The notes beneath the pieces are model-generated. The model was not told the origin of the DNA and made no database searches. It was given only the letters and a program-made list of their open reading frames with translations. DNA of 64,000 nt from Roseovarius spongiae (GTDB lineage Bacteria > Pseudomonadota > Alphaproteobacteria > Rhodobacterales > Rhodobacteraceae), in NCBI RefSeq assembly GCF_003651245.1, contig NZ_RAPE01000003.1, forward strand, positions 1 to 64,000, given 5' to 3'. This document shows, piece by piece, positions 44,347-52,123 of this stretch (its first letter is position 1; every line of letters begins with the position of its first letter). The position numbers and the translations under genes were made by a program.

Positions 44347-44919
44347 TCAATAGACCGGCGGTGCGATCACCCAGATCACCACCGCCGGGGCGTCATGGGG
44401 ATTGCTCCACTCGAACGGCTCCCCCCGGATCCGGAAACTGTCGCCGGGGCCGAGCGTGAAGGACTGGCCGGCGATCACCAGGTCGAGCCGCCCGGAAACC
44501 ACATAGCCGACCTCCTGCGTCGGGCGTTCGATCACCTCGCCGCGGCGGCTGTGGGGCGCGAAGGTGGAGTGGACCACCTCGAAATCGTCGGTGAGATCGG
44601 GCGAGAGCAGTTCCTCGACCAGCCCGGCGGCGTCCGAGCCGATGCGCCGCCGCGCGCCGCGCCGCACGACATGGCCGGCCTCCTCGGCCGGAACCGCCGC
44701 ATGGCCGAAAAGCAACGAGACCGGCGCGTCGAGCGCCGATGCGATCCGCCGCAGATCAATGACCGAAGGGTTCGAGAGGTCGCGCTCGACCTGGCTCAGC
44801 CAGCCCACCGAGCGCCCCAGCCGCGCGCCCAGATCCGCCAGCGTGACCCCGCGCGCCTTGCGCAGCGCCCGAAGGTCGGCCCCGAGAGAGCGCATCCGGT
44901 TCGGATCGCTTTGGTGCAT
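44347..44919 (-). CDS. XRE-family transcriptional regulator with C-terminal cupin
   Basis: 190 residues. Helix-turn-helix at residues 8-65 (LRALRKARGVTLADLGARLG, SVGWLSQVERDLSNPSV) and a cupin at the C-terminus (EVGYVVSGRLDLVIAGQSF, LGPGDSFRIRG). GGAG six bases before the ATG at 44919 favours this start over 44934. It heads the minus-strand methylated-amine operon, so it probably senses a small amine or a downstream metabolite; cupin-XRE regulators of this type often control amine or amino-acid catabolism. Confidence 0.85.
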   Translation of the reverse strand: MHQSDPNRMRSLGADLRALRKARGVTLADLGARLGRSVGWLSQVERDLSNPSVIDLRRIASALDAPVSLLFGHAAVPAEEAGHVVRRGARRRIGSDAAGLVEELLSPDLTDDFEVVHSTFAPHSRRGEVIERPTQEVGYVVSGRLDLVIAGQSFTLGPGDSFRIRGEPFEWSNPHDAPAVVIWVIAPPVY

Positions 44920-44945
44920 CGCGGCTCCATCCATGAAAAACCTAG

Positions 44946-44958
44946 CGTGATTTTCACG
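44946..44958. promoter_or_regulatory. Candidate operator: CGTGA-ttt-TCACG palindrome
   Basis: A perfect 5+5 inverted repeat with a 3-base centre lies 27 bases upstream of the XRE-cupin gene start. Position and symmetry fit autoregulation by that protein. Confidence 0.4.
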
Positions 44959-44995
44959 GTGGCCCGATTCTATGAAATTTCCAAGCCTTTTTTCA

Positions 44996-45460
44996 TCACG
45001 CCGCGGACGAGCGGGCGAATGTCGCGGCGATGAGGCCGCCGAGTCCCTCCGCATCGGCGTCCGAAAACGCCGCCGGCCGGTCGCTGTCGATGTCGAGCAC
45101 CGCGATCAGCCGTCCCGCGCCGTCGCGCACCGGCAGCACGATCTCCGAACGGGTGCTGCTGGCGCAGGCGATATGGCCGGCGAAGGCGTCGACATCGTCG
45201 ACCATCTGCACCTTGCCCGTGCGCGCCGCCGCGCCGCAGACGCCCCGTGAGAAGGGAATGCTCAGGCAGCCGTGCCCGCCCTGGTAGGGACCGATGGTCA
45301 GCATCTCCGGCGCGGTCACGCGGTAGAAACCGGTCCAGTCAAACCGTTCATCCGCGTGGTGCAACTCGCAGACCATCGTGGCCATGAGCGCGATTTCGTC
45401 ATCCACGCCCTCGGTGAGAGCGGCGAGGGTCTTGGCAAGTGTCGGGTAATCAATCTGCAT
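44996..45460 (-). CDS. msrC: Free methionine-(R)-sulfoxide reductase (GAF domain)
   Basis: 154 residues, single GAF domain. The three family Cys are present in GGHGCLSIPF, SRGVCGAAA and GHIACASSTRSEIVLP, along with the ending LDIDSDRPAAFSDAD, matching fRMsr (YebR-like). Reduces free Met-R-sulfoxide, part of oxidative repair. Start MQIDYPTLAK at 45460; the longer frame includes an unrelated Cys/Thr segment. Confidence 0.9.
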   Translation of the reverse strand: MQIDYPTLAKTLAALTEGVDDEIALMATMVCELHHADERFDWTGFYRVTAPEMLTIGPYQGGHGCLSIPFSRGVCGAAARTGKVQMVDDVDAFAGHIACASSTRSEIVLPVRDGAGRLIAVLDIDSDRPAAFSDADAEGLGGLIAATFARSSAA

Positions 45461-45510
45461 GGCGTGTGTCCGGTTGGTGCAGGGCCGGGGTTTCACCCCC
45501 GCGCGCCCAG

Positions 45511-45533
45511 GGATATTTTGAGCAGGAAGAAGG
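45511..45533 (+). repeat. Dispersed repeat variant
   Basis: GGATATTTTGAGCAGGAAG then AAGG, abutting the thiolase stop codon at 45534. It is the closest relative of the copy found inside xdhB. Confidence 0.65.
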
Positions 45534-46706
45534 TCAGGCGCGCTCGATCGCGATGGCGGTTCCTTCGCCGCCGCCGATGCAGATCGCGGCGACGCCGCGT
45601 CTGAGGTCGCGTTTTTCCAGCGCGTTGAGCAGCGTCACCATGATCCGCGCGCCGCTGGCGCCGATCGGATGGCCCAGCGCGCAGGCGCCGCCGTTGACGT
45701 TCATGCGCTCGCGCGGCACGTCCATCTCCTGCATGAAAGCCATCGGGACCACGGCGAAGGCTTCGTTCACCTCCCAGAGGTCGACGTCATCGACGCTCCA
45801 GCCGAGGCGCTTGAGCAACTTCTGCGCCGCCGGCACCGGGGCCGTGGTGAACCAGCCCGGCGCCTGGGCGTGGCCAGCATGGCCGAGAATGCGCGCGCGC
45901 ACGGCAAGACCGTCGCGTTCCGCCGCCTCGCGCGAGGCGAGCAGCAGCGCTGCGGCGCCGTCCGAGATCGAGGAGGCGTTGGCCGCGGTGACGGTGCCGT
46001 CCTTGCGGAAGGCGGGTTTCAGTTGCGGGATCTTCTCGGGGCGGGCCTTGCCGGGTTGCTCGTCCTCGGCGATCGTGACCTCGCCCTTGCGGGTGGCCAC
46101 GGCGACCGGGACGATCTCGTCGGCGAAGGCGCCATTCGATTGCGCCGCAAGCGCGTTCTCGAGCGAGCGGATGGCGTAGGCGTCCTGCGCCTCGCGGGTG
46201 AACTGATACTTCTGCGCGCAGTCCTCGGCGAAAGCGCCCATGAGGCGGCCCTTGTCATAAGCGTCCTCGAGTCCGTCGAGGAACATGTGATCGATCACCT
46301 CGCCGTGGCCGATGCGCGCGCCGCCGCGCATCTTGGGCAGCAGGTAGGGCGCGTTCGACATGCTCTCCATGCCGCCGGCGATCAGCGTCTCGGCGTGGCC
46401 CAGCGCGATGCGGTCCCAGGCGATCATCGCCGCCTTCATGCCCGATCCGCACATCTTGTTGAGCGTGGTGGCGGGGACGTCCTCGCCCAGCCCGGCCTTG
46501 AACGCGGCCTGGCGCGCGGGGGCCTGGCCCTGCCCGGCGGGCAGCACGCAACCCATCAGCACCTCTTCGGCCGCAGCGGCGCCCGCGCCGTCAAGTGCCG
46601 CGCGAATCGCCGCGCCGCCCAGCTGCGCGGCGGCGACGCCGTCGAAATCCCCCTGGAAACCGCCCATCGGCGTGCGGGCGGCGCCCGCGATCACGACCTC
46701 TTTCAT
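45534..46706 (-). CDS. Acetyl-CoA C-acetyltransferase (thiolase)
   Basis: 390 residues. Catalytic Cys in NKMCGSGMKA, the second active-site block NGGACALGHPIGASGARI with its His, and the C-terminal CIGGGEGTAIAIE with the acid/base Cys. Condenses or cleaves acyl-CoA; the sequence is of the biosynthetic/degradative acetoacetyl-CoA thiolase type. No PHB or beta-oxidation genes adjoin it, so pathway placement is open. A dispersed repeat lies immediately beyond its stop. Confidence 0.93.
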   Translation of the reverse strand: MKEVVIAGAARTPMGGFQGDFDGVAAAQLGGAAIRAALDGAGAAAAEEVLMGCVLPAGQGQAPARQAAFKAGLGEDVPATTLNKMCGSGMKAAMIAWDRIALGHAETLIAGGMESMSNAPYLLPKMRGGARIGHGEVIDHMFLDGLEDAYDKGRLMGAFAEDCAQKYQFTREAQDAYAIRSLENALAAQSNGAFADEIVPVAVATRKGEVTIAEDEQPGKARPEKIPQLKPAFRKDGTVTAANASSISDGAAALLLASREAAERDGLAVRARILGHAGHAQAPGWFTTAPVPAAQKLLKRLGWSVDDVDLWEVNEAFAVVPMAFMQEMDVPRERMNVNGGACALGHPIGASGARIMVTLLNALEKRDLRRGVAAICIGGGEGTAIAIERA

Positions 46707-46798
46707 CGCCCTGTCCTCCTGGTCTGTCCGGCGGATACCGGATGGTAACGATTACGGTCTAGCGTGATTTGCGCCCAGACGTAACACCGGAGACATGC

Positions 46799-47134
46799 AT
46801 GGAACTCTCGCGCCGCCGATCCGGCCCTCACGCGATCGTCACCGTCAACGCGCCGCGCATCGACGCCTCGGCCGCGATCCGCTTCAAGGACGCGATGCGC
46901 GAAATCGCCGCCGGGGACGATCATATCATCCTCGACCTCAGACAGGTCAGGTTCATCGATTCCAGCGGGCTTGGCGCGATCGTCGCCGCGCTCAAGCATC
47001 TGGGCCCGGGCAAGCGGATGGACCTCGCCGCGCTGACGCCGGACGTGGACAAGGTGTTTCGCCTGACGCGGATGGACACGATCTTTGTCATTCATGAGGA
47101 TCCGGAGGCGGCGATGAAACGCGCATCCGGGTGA
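46799..47134 (+). CDS. STAS-domain anti-sigma factor antagonist
   Basis: 111 residues. STAS fold with the phosphorylatable Ser in VRFIDSSGLGAIVAAL, and DLAALTPDVDKVFRLTRMD at the C-terminus. GGAG eight bases before the ATG. The stop overlaps the GTG start of the HATPase-domain partner (GTGA), forming an RsbV/RsbW-type partner-switching pair. No sigma factor or phosphatase gene is nearby, so the output is unknown. Confidence 0.9.
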   Translation: MELSRRRSGPHAIVTVNAPRIDASAAIRFKDAMREIAAGDDHIILDLRQVRFIDSSGLGAIVAALKHLGPGKRMDLAALTPDVDKVFRLTRMDTIFVIHEDPEAAMKRASG

Positions 47135-47622
47135 TACGCGATGTCGCGCGGCCCAATGCGTCACCGTTGCGGCGCTTGCACGGCGGGCGCGCCGTGATCG
47201 GGGCCGATCACCTTGAAACGCTGACCGCCGATGGGGGCGCCATCCGCGCCTGCCTTGCCCGAATCCGGGGCTTCCTGCTCCGTAGCGACCTTGCGCCGGA
47301 GACGTGCGGAACGATCGAGATCGTGCTTGCCGAAGTGCTGAACAACCTCGCGGAACATGCCTATCCGGCCAATGCGCCGGGACCCGTGCATGTCACGCTC
47401 TCACGCGAGGCGTCGCTCATGCATGTGACGATCCGCGATCACGGCGCGCCCCTGCCCGGTCTCTGCTTGCCAAAGGGCGCCGCCCCCGTGCTCGACGTCG
47501 CCCGCACGGAACTGCCCGAGGGCGGGTTCGGCTGGTTCTTGATTCGCACGCTCGCCCATGATCTGGAGTATCGCCGCGAGGGCGAGGAGAACCGCCTGTC
47601 ATTCGTCATCCTCTGCGCGTGA
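47131..47622 (+). CDS. Anti-sigma regulatory factor (RsbW-like serine kinase, HATPase)
   Basis: 163 residues from a GTG start overlapping the STAS gene. HATPase_c motifs: N box EVLNNLAEHAY, a G1-like DHGAPLPG, and G2 GGFGWFLIRTLAHDLEY. It would bind ATP and phosphorylate the STAS partner, releasing or sequestering a target. The ~30 N-terminal residues are extra relative to the minimal domain. Confidence 0.88.
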   Translation: MIRDVARPNASPLRRLHGGRAVIGADHLETLTADGGAIRACLARIRGFLLRSDLAPETCGTIEIVLAEVLNNLAEHAYPANAPGPVHVTLSREASLMHVTIRDHGAPLPGLCLPKGAAPVLDVARTELPEGGFGWFLIRTLAHDLEYRREGEENRLSFVILCA

Positions 47623-47990
47623 GGGGCTGCACCCGGGAAGCGCCAGATGGGCGAATCACGGGCGACACCGGAAAGACGCCCCGCGCGAAACCGGGGGCGG
47701 CGGCGGCGCTACACCGCCCTTGCGCCGGATGGATTGAAGTCAGCCGATCACCATGCGCGAGATGCCCCAAATATGCCCCGATCTCTACGTATTGACGCCA
47801 GAGTGGGACGTCATAACCCATCCCGTAGCTGCATATAGCTTCCCTCGGCGTCGCGTTTAACAGCCCCCACCCAGTGCGCGGCGTCGAGGTCTCCCTCCTC
47901 CCCCCGAGAGAACATCCCGCGAAATTGGCAATTCCGATCCGCGCGAAAACGCATTACCCTACCCGCGCAATCACGGCAGAGGCAGTCCCC
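47623..47990. other. Intergenic region, no supported gene
   Basis: 368 bases between the HATPase gene and gamma-glutamyltransferase. Short frames on both strands lack ribosome-binding sites and recognisable composition. A TTGACG at about 47793 could be a -35 element for the downstream gene, but no clear -10 follows. Nothing else is seen. Confidence 0.5.
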
Positions 47991-49565
47991 ATGCGCGATC
48001 TCCACCTTCCCGGGCGCTCGCCCGTCCTTGCGCTCAACGGCATGTGCGCCACGTCGCACCCGCTCGCCGCGCAGGTCGCGGTCGACATGCTCGCGCGCGG
48101 CGGCAACGCGATGGACGCGGCAATCGCGGGCGCGGTTCTGCTGGGCATATGCGAGCCCCAAATGACCGGGATCGGCGGCGATTGCTTCGTGCTCTGGAAC
48201 GCGCCGGGCTCGGCGGAGGTGCGTGGCTATAACGGCTCGGGCCGCGCGCCCTCCGCTGCCGACGCCGGGGCGCTGCGCCGCGCGGGCCACGCTGCCGTGC
48301 CGCTCGGCAGCGCCGCGGCGGTCACCATCCCCGGTGCGGTCGAGGCGTTCTGCACGCTGAGCGCGCAACACGGCCGGCTCGGCCTTGACGCGCTGCTCGC
48401 CCCCGCGATCCGCTATGCCGAGGAAGGTGTGCCGCTGGCCGCGCGGGTGATCGACGACTGGCCGCGCTCAGGCCCGACGTTGCGGGGCCACGCCATCCGC
48501 CACTACATGCCTAACGGCACGCCGCGTGCGGGTTCGATCTTTCGCGCGCCGGGCCAGGCCGAGGCGCTGCGCCGCATCGCCCGCAACGGCGCCTCCGCCT
48601 TCTACGAGGGCGAGGTGGCCGAAGACATGCTCGCCGCGCTCGCCGAGGCGGGCGGCGTCCACAGGGCGGAGGATTTCGCCGGACATCGCGGAACGCCTAC
48701 GACGCCGCTCTCGGGCGAATATAGCGGGGTGGAGCTGGTCGAACATCCGCCCAACGGCCAGGGCGCGACGGCGATCCTGATGCTGAACATCCTGTCGCAT
48801 TTCGACGTCGCGGCGCTGGACCCGCTCGGAGCGGAACGCGTGCATCTCGAGGCGGAGGCGGCGAAACTGGCCTATGACGCGCGCAATCGCCTGATCGCCG
48901 ATCCAGACCACGCCGCGCGCGGCGCGCGGATGCTGTCACCCGAACTGGCGGCCGATCTCGCCGCGCTGATCGACCCGAATCGCGTGATCGCGGCCGCGCC
49001 GCCGCTCACCGAGGCGCTGCACCGCGACACGGTCTACATCACCGTGGTGGACCGCGACCGCATGGCGGTATCGCTGATCTACTCGATCTTCCACGGTTTC
49101 GGCGCCGGGATCGCATCCGAGAAATTCGGGATCCTGCTGCAAAATCGCGGCGCGGGCTTTACGCTCGAGCCGGGTCACCCCAACGAGATGGGCGGCGGCA
49201 AGCGCCCGATGCACACGATCATCCCCGGCATGCTGCGCGAGGACGGGCGCATCAAGATGCCGTTCGGCGTGATGGGCGGATCCTACCAGCCGACCGGGCA
49301 TGCGCGTTTCGTGTCAAACCTGCGCGATTTCGGCATGGACCCGCAAACCGCCATCGACGCGCCGCGCGCCTATGCCTGCGACGGCAAGCTCAGGCTCGAG
49401 CGCGGCTATGCGCCGGAGGTGCGCCGCGCGCTCGTCGATTTGGGGCACGACGTCGTCACGCCGGATGAACCGATCGGCGGCGCGCAGGCGATTTTGATCC
49501 GCGCGGATGGCGTGCTCGAAGGCGGATCGGACCCGCGCAAGGACGGGTGCGCGCTGGGATACTGA
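47991..49565 (+). CDS. ggt: Gamma-glutamyltransferase family protein
   Basis: 524 residues, Ntn-hydrolase fold. Large-subunit start has NGMCATSHPLAAQVAVDMLARGG and GGNAMDAAIAGAVLLG. The autoprocessing Thr aligns with DTVYITVVDRDRMAVS, where the usual Thr-Thr-His is Thr-Val-Tyr; the nucleophile appears kept but its neighbours differ. GGGKRPMHTIIPGML and MGGSYQPTGHAR near the end are typical. No signal peptide, unlike periplasmic GGT, so it belongs to the cytoplasmic GGT-like group with uncertain substrate. Start ATG at 47991. Confidence 0.85.
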   Translation: MRDLHLPGRSPVLALNGMCATSHPLAAQVAVDMLARGGNAMDAAIAGAVLLGICEPQMTGIGGDCFVLWNAPGSAEVRGYNGSGRAPSAADAGALRRAGHAAVPLGSAAAVTIPGAVEAFCTLSAQHGRLGLDALLAPAIRYAEEGVPLAARVIDDWPRSGPTLRGHAIRHYMPNGTPRAGSIFRAPGQAEALRRIARNGASAFYEGEVAEDMLAALAEAGGVHRAEDFAGHRGTPTTPLSGEYSGVELVEHPPNGQGATAILMLNILSHFDVAALDPLGAERVHLEAEAAKLAYDARNRLIADPDHAARGARMLSPELAADLAALIDPNRVIAAAPPLTEALHRDTVYITVVDRDRMAVSLIYSIFHGFGAGIASEKFGILLQNRGAGFTLEPGHPNEMGGGKRPMHTIIPGMLREDGRIKMPFGVMGGSYQPTGHARFVSNLRDFGMDPQTAIDAPRAYACDGKLRLERGYAPEVRRALVDLGHDVVTPDEPIGGAQAILIRADGVLEGGSDPRKDGCALGY

Positions 49566-49580
49566 GAACGCGGCGCGTAG

Positions 49581-49599
49581 GGTGGGTTTTCAACCCACC
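49581..49599. repeat. REP-like hairpin between ggt and hspQ
   Basis: GGTGGGTT (49581-49588), a 3-base loop and AACCCACC (49592-49599) form a perfect 8-bp stem between convergent genes. I recall GTAGGGTGGGTT...AACCCACC as a recurrent hairpin in many bacterial genomes. It may act as a bidirectional terminator, though there is no T-run. Confidence 0.55.
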
Positions 49600-49606
49600 G
49601 CCCGGC

Positions 49607-49933
49607 TCAGTTCAGTTGGAAATGCAGCGGGTAATGCCCGTCCTCGAAATCGCCGAAGAGGTCGGGAATGTCGGGATGCTCGACCGGCTGGCCCGAGTAA
49701 TCCGCGACCAGGTTCTGCTCGCTCACATAGGCGACGTAGTAGCTCTGCTCGTTCTCGGCCAGCAGGTGATAGAACGGCTGATCCTTGACCGGGCGGCTCT
49801 CCTCGGGGATCGAGGAATACCATTCGTCGGTGTTCGAGAACTCGGGGTCGACGTCGAACACCACGCCCCGGAACGGGTGCTTCTTGTGGCGGACGACCTG
49901 GCCCAAATGGTATTTCGCGTGCGTTTTAAGCAT
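49607..49933 (-). CDS. hspQ: Heat shock protein HspQ (YccV-like)
   Basis: 108 residues from MLKTHAKYHLGQVVRHKKHP. The hemimethylated-DNA-binding/YccV domain is clear: FRGVVFDVDPEFSNTDEWY, DQPFYHLLAENEQSYYVAYV, SEQNLV. HspQ acts as a Lon specificity enhancer in enterobacteria. A CTTGAAA resembling a heat-shock -35 lies at 49973-49967, but no good -10 is visible. Confidence 0.88.
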   Translation of the reverse strand: MLKTHAKYHLGQVVRHKKHPFRGVVFDVDPEFSNTDEWYSSIPEESRPVKDQPFYHLLAENEQSYYVAYVSEQNLVADYSGQPVEHPDIPDLFGDFEDGHYPLHFQLN

Positions 49934-50172
49934 AGTAGTGCAGCCCCTAACCTCCGACTCTAAAGGTTTCAAGGGGGCATTGTCCAATCTTCAACGCGAA
50001 TCGCCGGGAAACAGTCTGTGAACCTCCTAGTGACAGTTCCCGGACCGAAGGCGCCTGCCTTTCGTTCGCGCGCGGTCCGCGGTCGGCTGCCTAAATGGAA
50101 ATTTCATCATTTGCGAACGCACGCCGATCCGCTACACTACCCGGAAAAAAGAAGAGCGAGAGGCAGAGTCAG

Positions 50173-50775
50173 ATGAGCAGACAGCTTCGCGCCGCGCTAT
50201 TGCTATTGCTGATCGCGGCCTGTGGCCGTGGCGGCAGCTATGGCTCGTCCCCGAGCACGATGGACGACGCCTGTGCAATCCTGCGCGAGCGCCCGAATTA
50301 CAAACGCGCCTTCCGCGCGGTCGAACGCCGCTACGGCGTGCCGATGCATGTGCAGATGGCCACCATATATCAGGAGAGCAAGTTCGTCAGCGACGCGCGC
50401 ACGCCGTTCCGCTACACGCTGGGAATCATCCCCATGGGGCGGCAAAGCTCGGCCTTCGGCTACAGCCAGGCGCTTGACGGGACCTGGGACGAGTATGTTC
50501 AGGACACCCGTAGCCGCCGTGCGAGGCGCGACAACATCAACGATGCGACCGATTTCATGGGCTGGTACATGGCCGAAAGCAACCAGCGCCTCGGCATTCC
50601 GCTTTCGGACGCGCGGCGGCAATACCTTGCCTATCACGAGGGGCGCACGGGCTATGCCCGCGGCAGCTATCGCAACAAGGCGTGGCTGATGCGCGTGGCC
50701 CAGACCGTCGAGGACCGCGCCGCCACCTACGAGGTGCAACTGCGTCGCTGCGGCGGCCGGCGCGGGCTTTTCTGA
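50173..50775 (+). CDS. Lipoprotein with SLT-type lytic transglycosylase domain
   Basis: 200 residues. Lipobox LIAAC with the lipidated Cys at 17. The transglycosylase core follows: ERRYGVPMHVQMATIYQESKF, with the presumed catalytic Glu68, then AFGYSQALDGTWDEYV and YLAYHEGRTGYARGSY. It would cleave peptidoglycan at the outer or inner membrane face. Start at 50173 from the signal peptide; the earlier in-frame ATG at 50095 lies upstream of the Shine-Dalgarno-like GAGAGG. Confidence 0.85.
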   Translation: MSRQLRAALLLLLIAACGRGGSYGSSPSTMDDACAILRERPNYKRAFRAVERRYGVPMHVQMATIYQESKFVSDARTPFRYTLGIIPMGRQSSAFGYSQALDGTWDEYVQDTRSRRARRDNINDATDFMGWYMAESNQRLGIPLSDARRQYLAYHEGRTGYARGSYRNKAWLMRVAQTVEDRAATYEVQLRRCGGRRGLF

Positions 50776-50796
50776 CGCGGCCCGCTCCGGTACGCT

Positions 50797-51408
50797 TTAG
50801 CGGTCGATCGGGCGGGCCGTATTGAGGCCGGGGATGACGAAACGGTCGTCCTTGATGCGCATGCCGGTGCGCAGGTCGCCCAGCACCACGGTGGTGCGGC
50901 TGCCCGCGTCGTCGTTCACCACCCACTGGCGCAGCTGGATCGGGTTGCCGGTGAAGACCAGCTCGATATTGCCGTATTCGGGGTGTTCGGGGTCCTGCGC
51001 GCGCACGGTCGTCGTCTTGCCGTCGCTGGAATGGCCGGTGACCATCCGCGCGCGGGTCAGGTCGACATTGCGCGCGAGGATGATCGACAGCGGCGTGCGA
51101 TGTAGCGGATAGGCCTGCGTGCCCTGGTTCGACTTGGGATCGACGATCCCCACCGTGTCCCCGTTCGACACCACAAGCGTCTCTTCCGGCGGGTCGTATT
51201 CGAAACGCACGCGCCCGGGGCGCTTGATCAGGATGCGCCCGGTGCTGATCGTGCCGTCATCGTTGATCTGGGTGAACTCGCCCGTCGCGGTCTTGAGAGA
51301 ATTGAGATAGCCCGACAACGCGCCGAGCGACAGTTTCTCGGCCGCCGCGGGCAGCGCGAGAACGACGCTTGCGGCGATCGCTCCGGCGATAAGGATGAGA
51401 TGGCGCAA
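50797..51408 (-). CDS. lolA: Outer-membrane lipoprotein carrier protein LolA
   Basis: 203 residues. Periplasmic chaperone carrying lipoproteins from LolCDE to the outer membrane. The signal peptide (LILIAGAIAASVVLALPAAA) begins at a TTG codon at 51408, preceded by GGGAG about ten bases upstream; no in-frame ATG fits the signal peptide. LolA fold: LSGYLNSLKTATGEFTQIN, RPGRVRFEYDPPEETLVVSN, and a C-terminal GMRIKDDRFVIPG. Sits near ftsK, as in many relatives. Confidence 0.9.
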   Translation of the reverse strand: MRHLILIAGAIAASVVLALPAAAEKLSLGALSGYLNSLKTATGEFTQINDDGTISTGRILIKRPGRVRFEYDPPEETLVVSNGDTVGIVDPKSNQGTQAYPLHRTPLSIILARNVDLTRARMVTGHSSDGKTTTVRAQDPEHPEYGNIELVFTGNPIQLRQWVVNDDAGSRTTVVLGDLRTGMRIKDDRFVIPGLNTARPIDR

Positions 51409-51568
51409 CTTGTGTGCTCCCTGTGCATGAAGGATCGGGAACAGACATAGGGAATGCGGCGTTGATATGGAATAACAGGCCGCGGAAATTTGCTTGCGCA
51501 TCGTCTTTTGGCAAAAGTTCGATGTCGGGCGGCGTCCGCTTGCCAGCATGTCACGAAAGGAGCTCAAG

Positions 51569-52048
51569 ATGCCCGAAGCATTCGTGTCCGGATTGGACGA
51601 CCAGACCCGCCACAAGATGATCGATCTTCTCAACGCGCGGCTCGCCGACACCGTCGCGCTGACGCTTGCGGTGAAGCAGGCGCACTGGAATCTCAAGGGG
51701 CCGGGGTATATCGGCGTGCACGAACTGCTGGACGAGGTCGCGGACCGGCTGCGCGAAGGGGCTGACCTCATGGCGGAACGCGCCGTGATCCTCGGTGGTC
51801 ACGCCAAGGGCACGGTCGAGGAAGCGGCGGAGAAAAGCACGCTGGCCCCCTACCCGCTCGAGATGACGCCGCTGGAGAACCACGTCGCGGCGCTCAAGGA
51901 ACGGTTTCTCGCCGTGGGCGAAGCGCTGCGCAAGGCGATTGACGAAGCCAGCGAGGCAGGCGACGCGGATACCGAAGACCTTTTCACCGAGGTGAGCCGC
52001 GCCGTCGACAAGGATGCGTGGTTCATCGGATCAAACGCCGAGGTCTGA
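51569..52048 (+). CDS. dps: Dps-like DNA-protecting ferritin
   Basis: 159 residues. Ferroxidase residues have the exact Dps spacing: His39, His51, Asp55, Asp66, Glu70 (KQAHWNLKGPGYIGVHELLDE). It stores iron and protects DNA from oxidative damage. AAGGAG six bases before the ATG at 51569 fixes the start. It lies between lolA and ftsK but on the opposite strand, suggesting a local insertion or inversion. Confidence 0.93.
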   Translation: MPEAFVSGLDDQTRHKMIDLLNARLADTVALTLAVKQAHWNLKGPGYIGVHELLDEVADRLREGADLMAERAVILGGHAKGTVEEAAEKSTLAPYPLEMTPLENHVAALKERFLAVGEALRKAIDEASEAGDADTEDLFTEVSRAVDKDAWFIGSNAEV

Positions 52049-52063
52049 CAGAATTACGACAGC

Positions 52064-52096
52064 ACCGCGCCGTCCCCTCGGGTGGGATGGCGCGGT
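52064..52096. terminator. Strong hairpin between dps and ftsK
   Basis: A 13-bp stem (ACCGCGCCGTCCC at 52064-52076 with GGGATGGCGCGGT at 52084-52096, one G-T pair) and a 7-base loop lie between convergent genes. No U-run on either strand. Confidence 0.55.
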
Positions 52097-52123
52097 CCGG
52101 TCGGCCGCGCAGGGCAAGAGGCC

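Noticed and set aside
49940..49980. Heat-shock sigma-32 promoter for hspQ
   Set aside because: CTTGAAA is present at 49973-49967, but no CYTAT-type -10 at the right distance.
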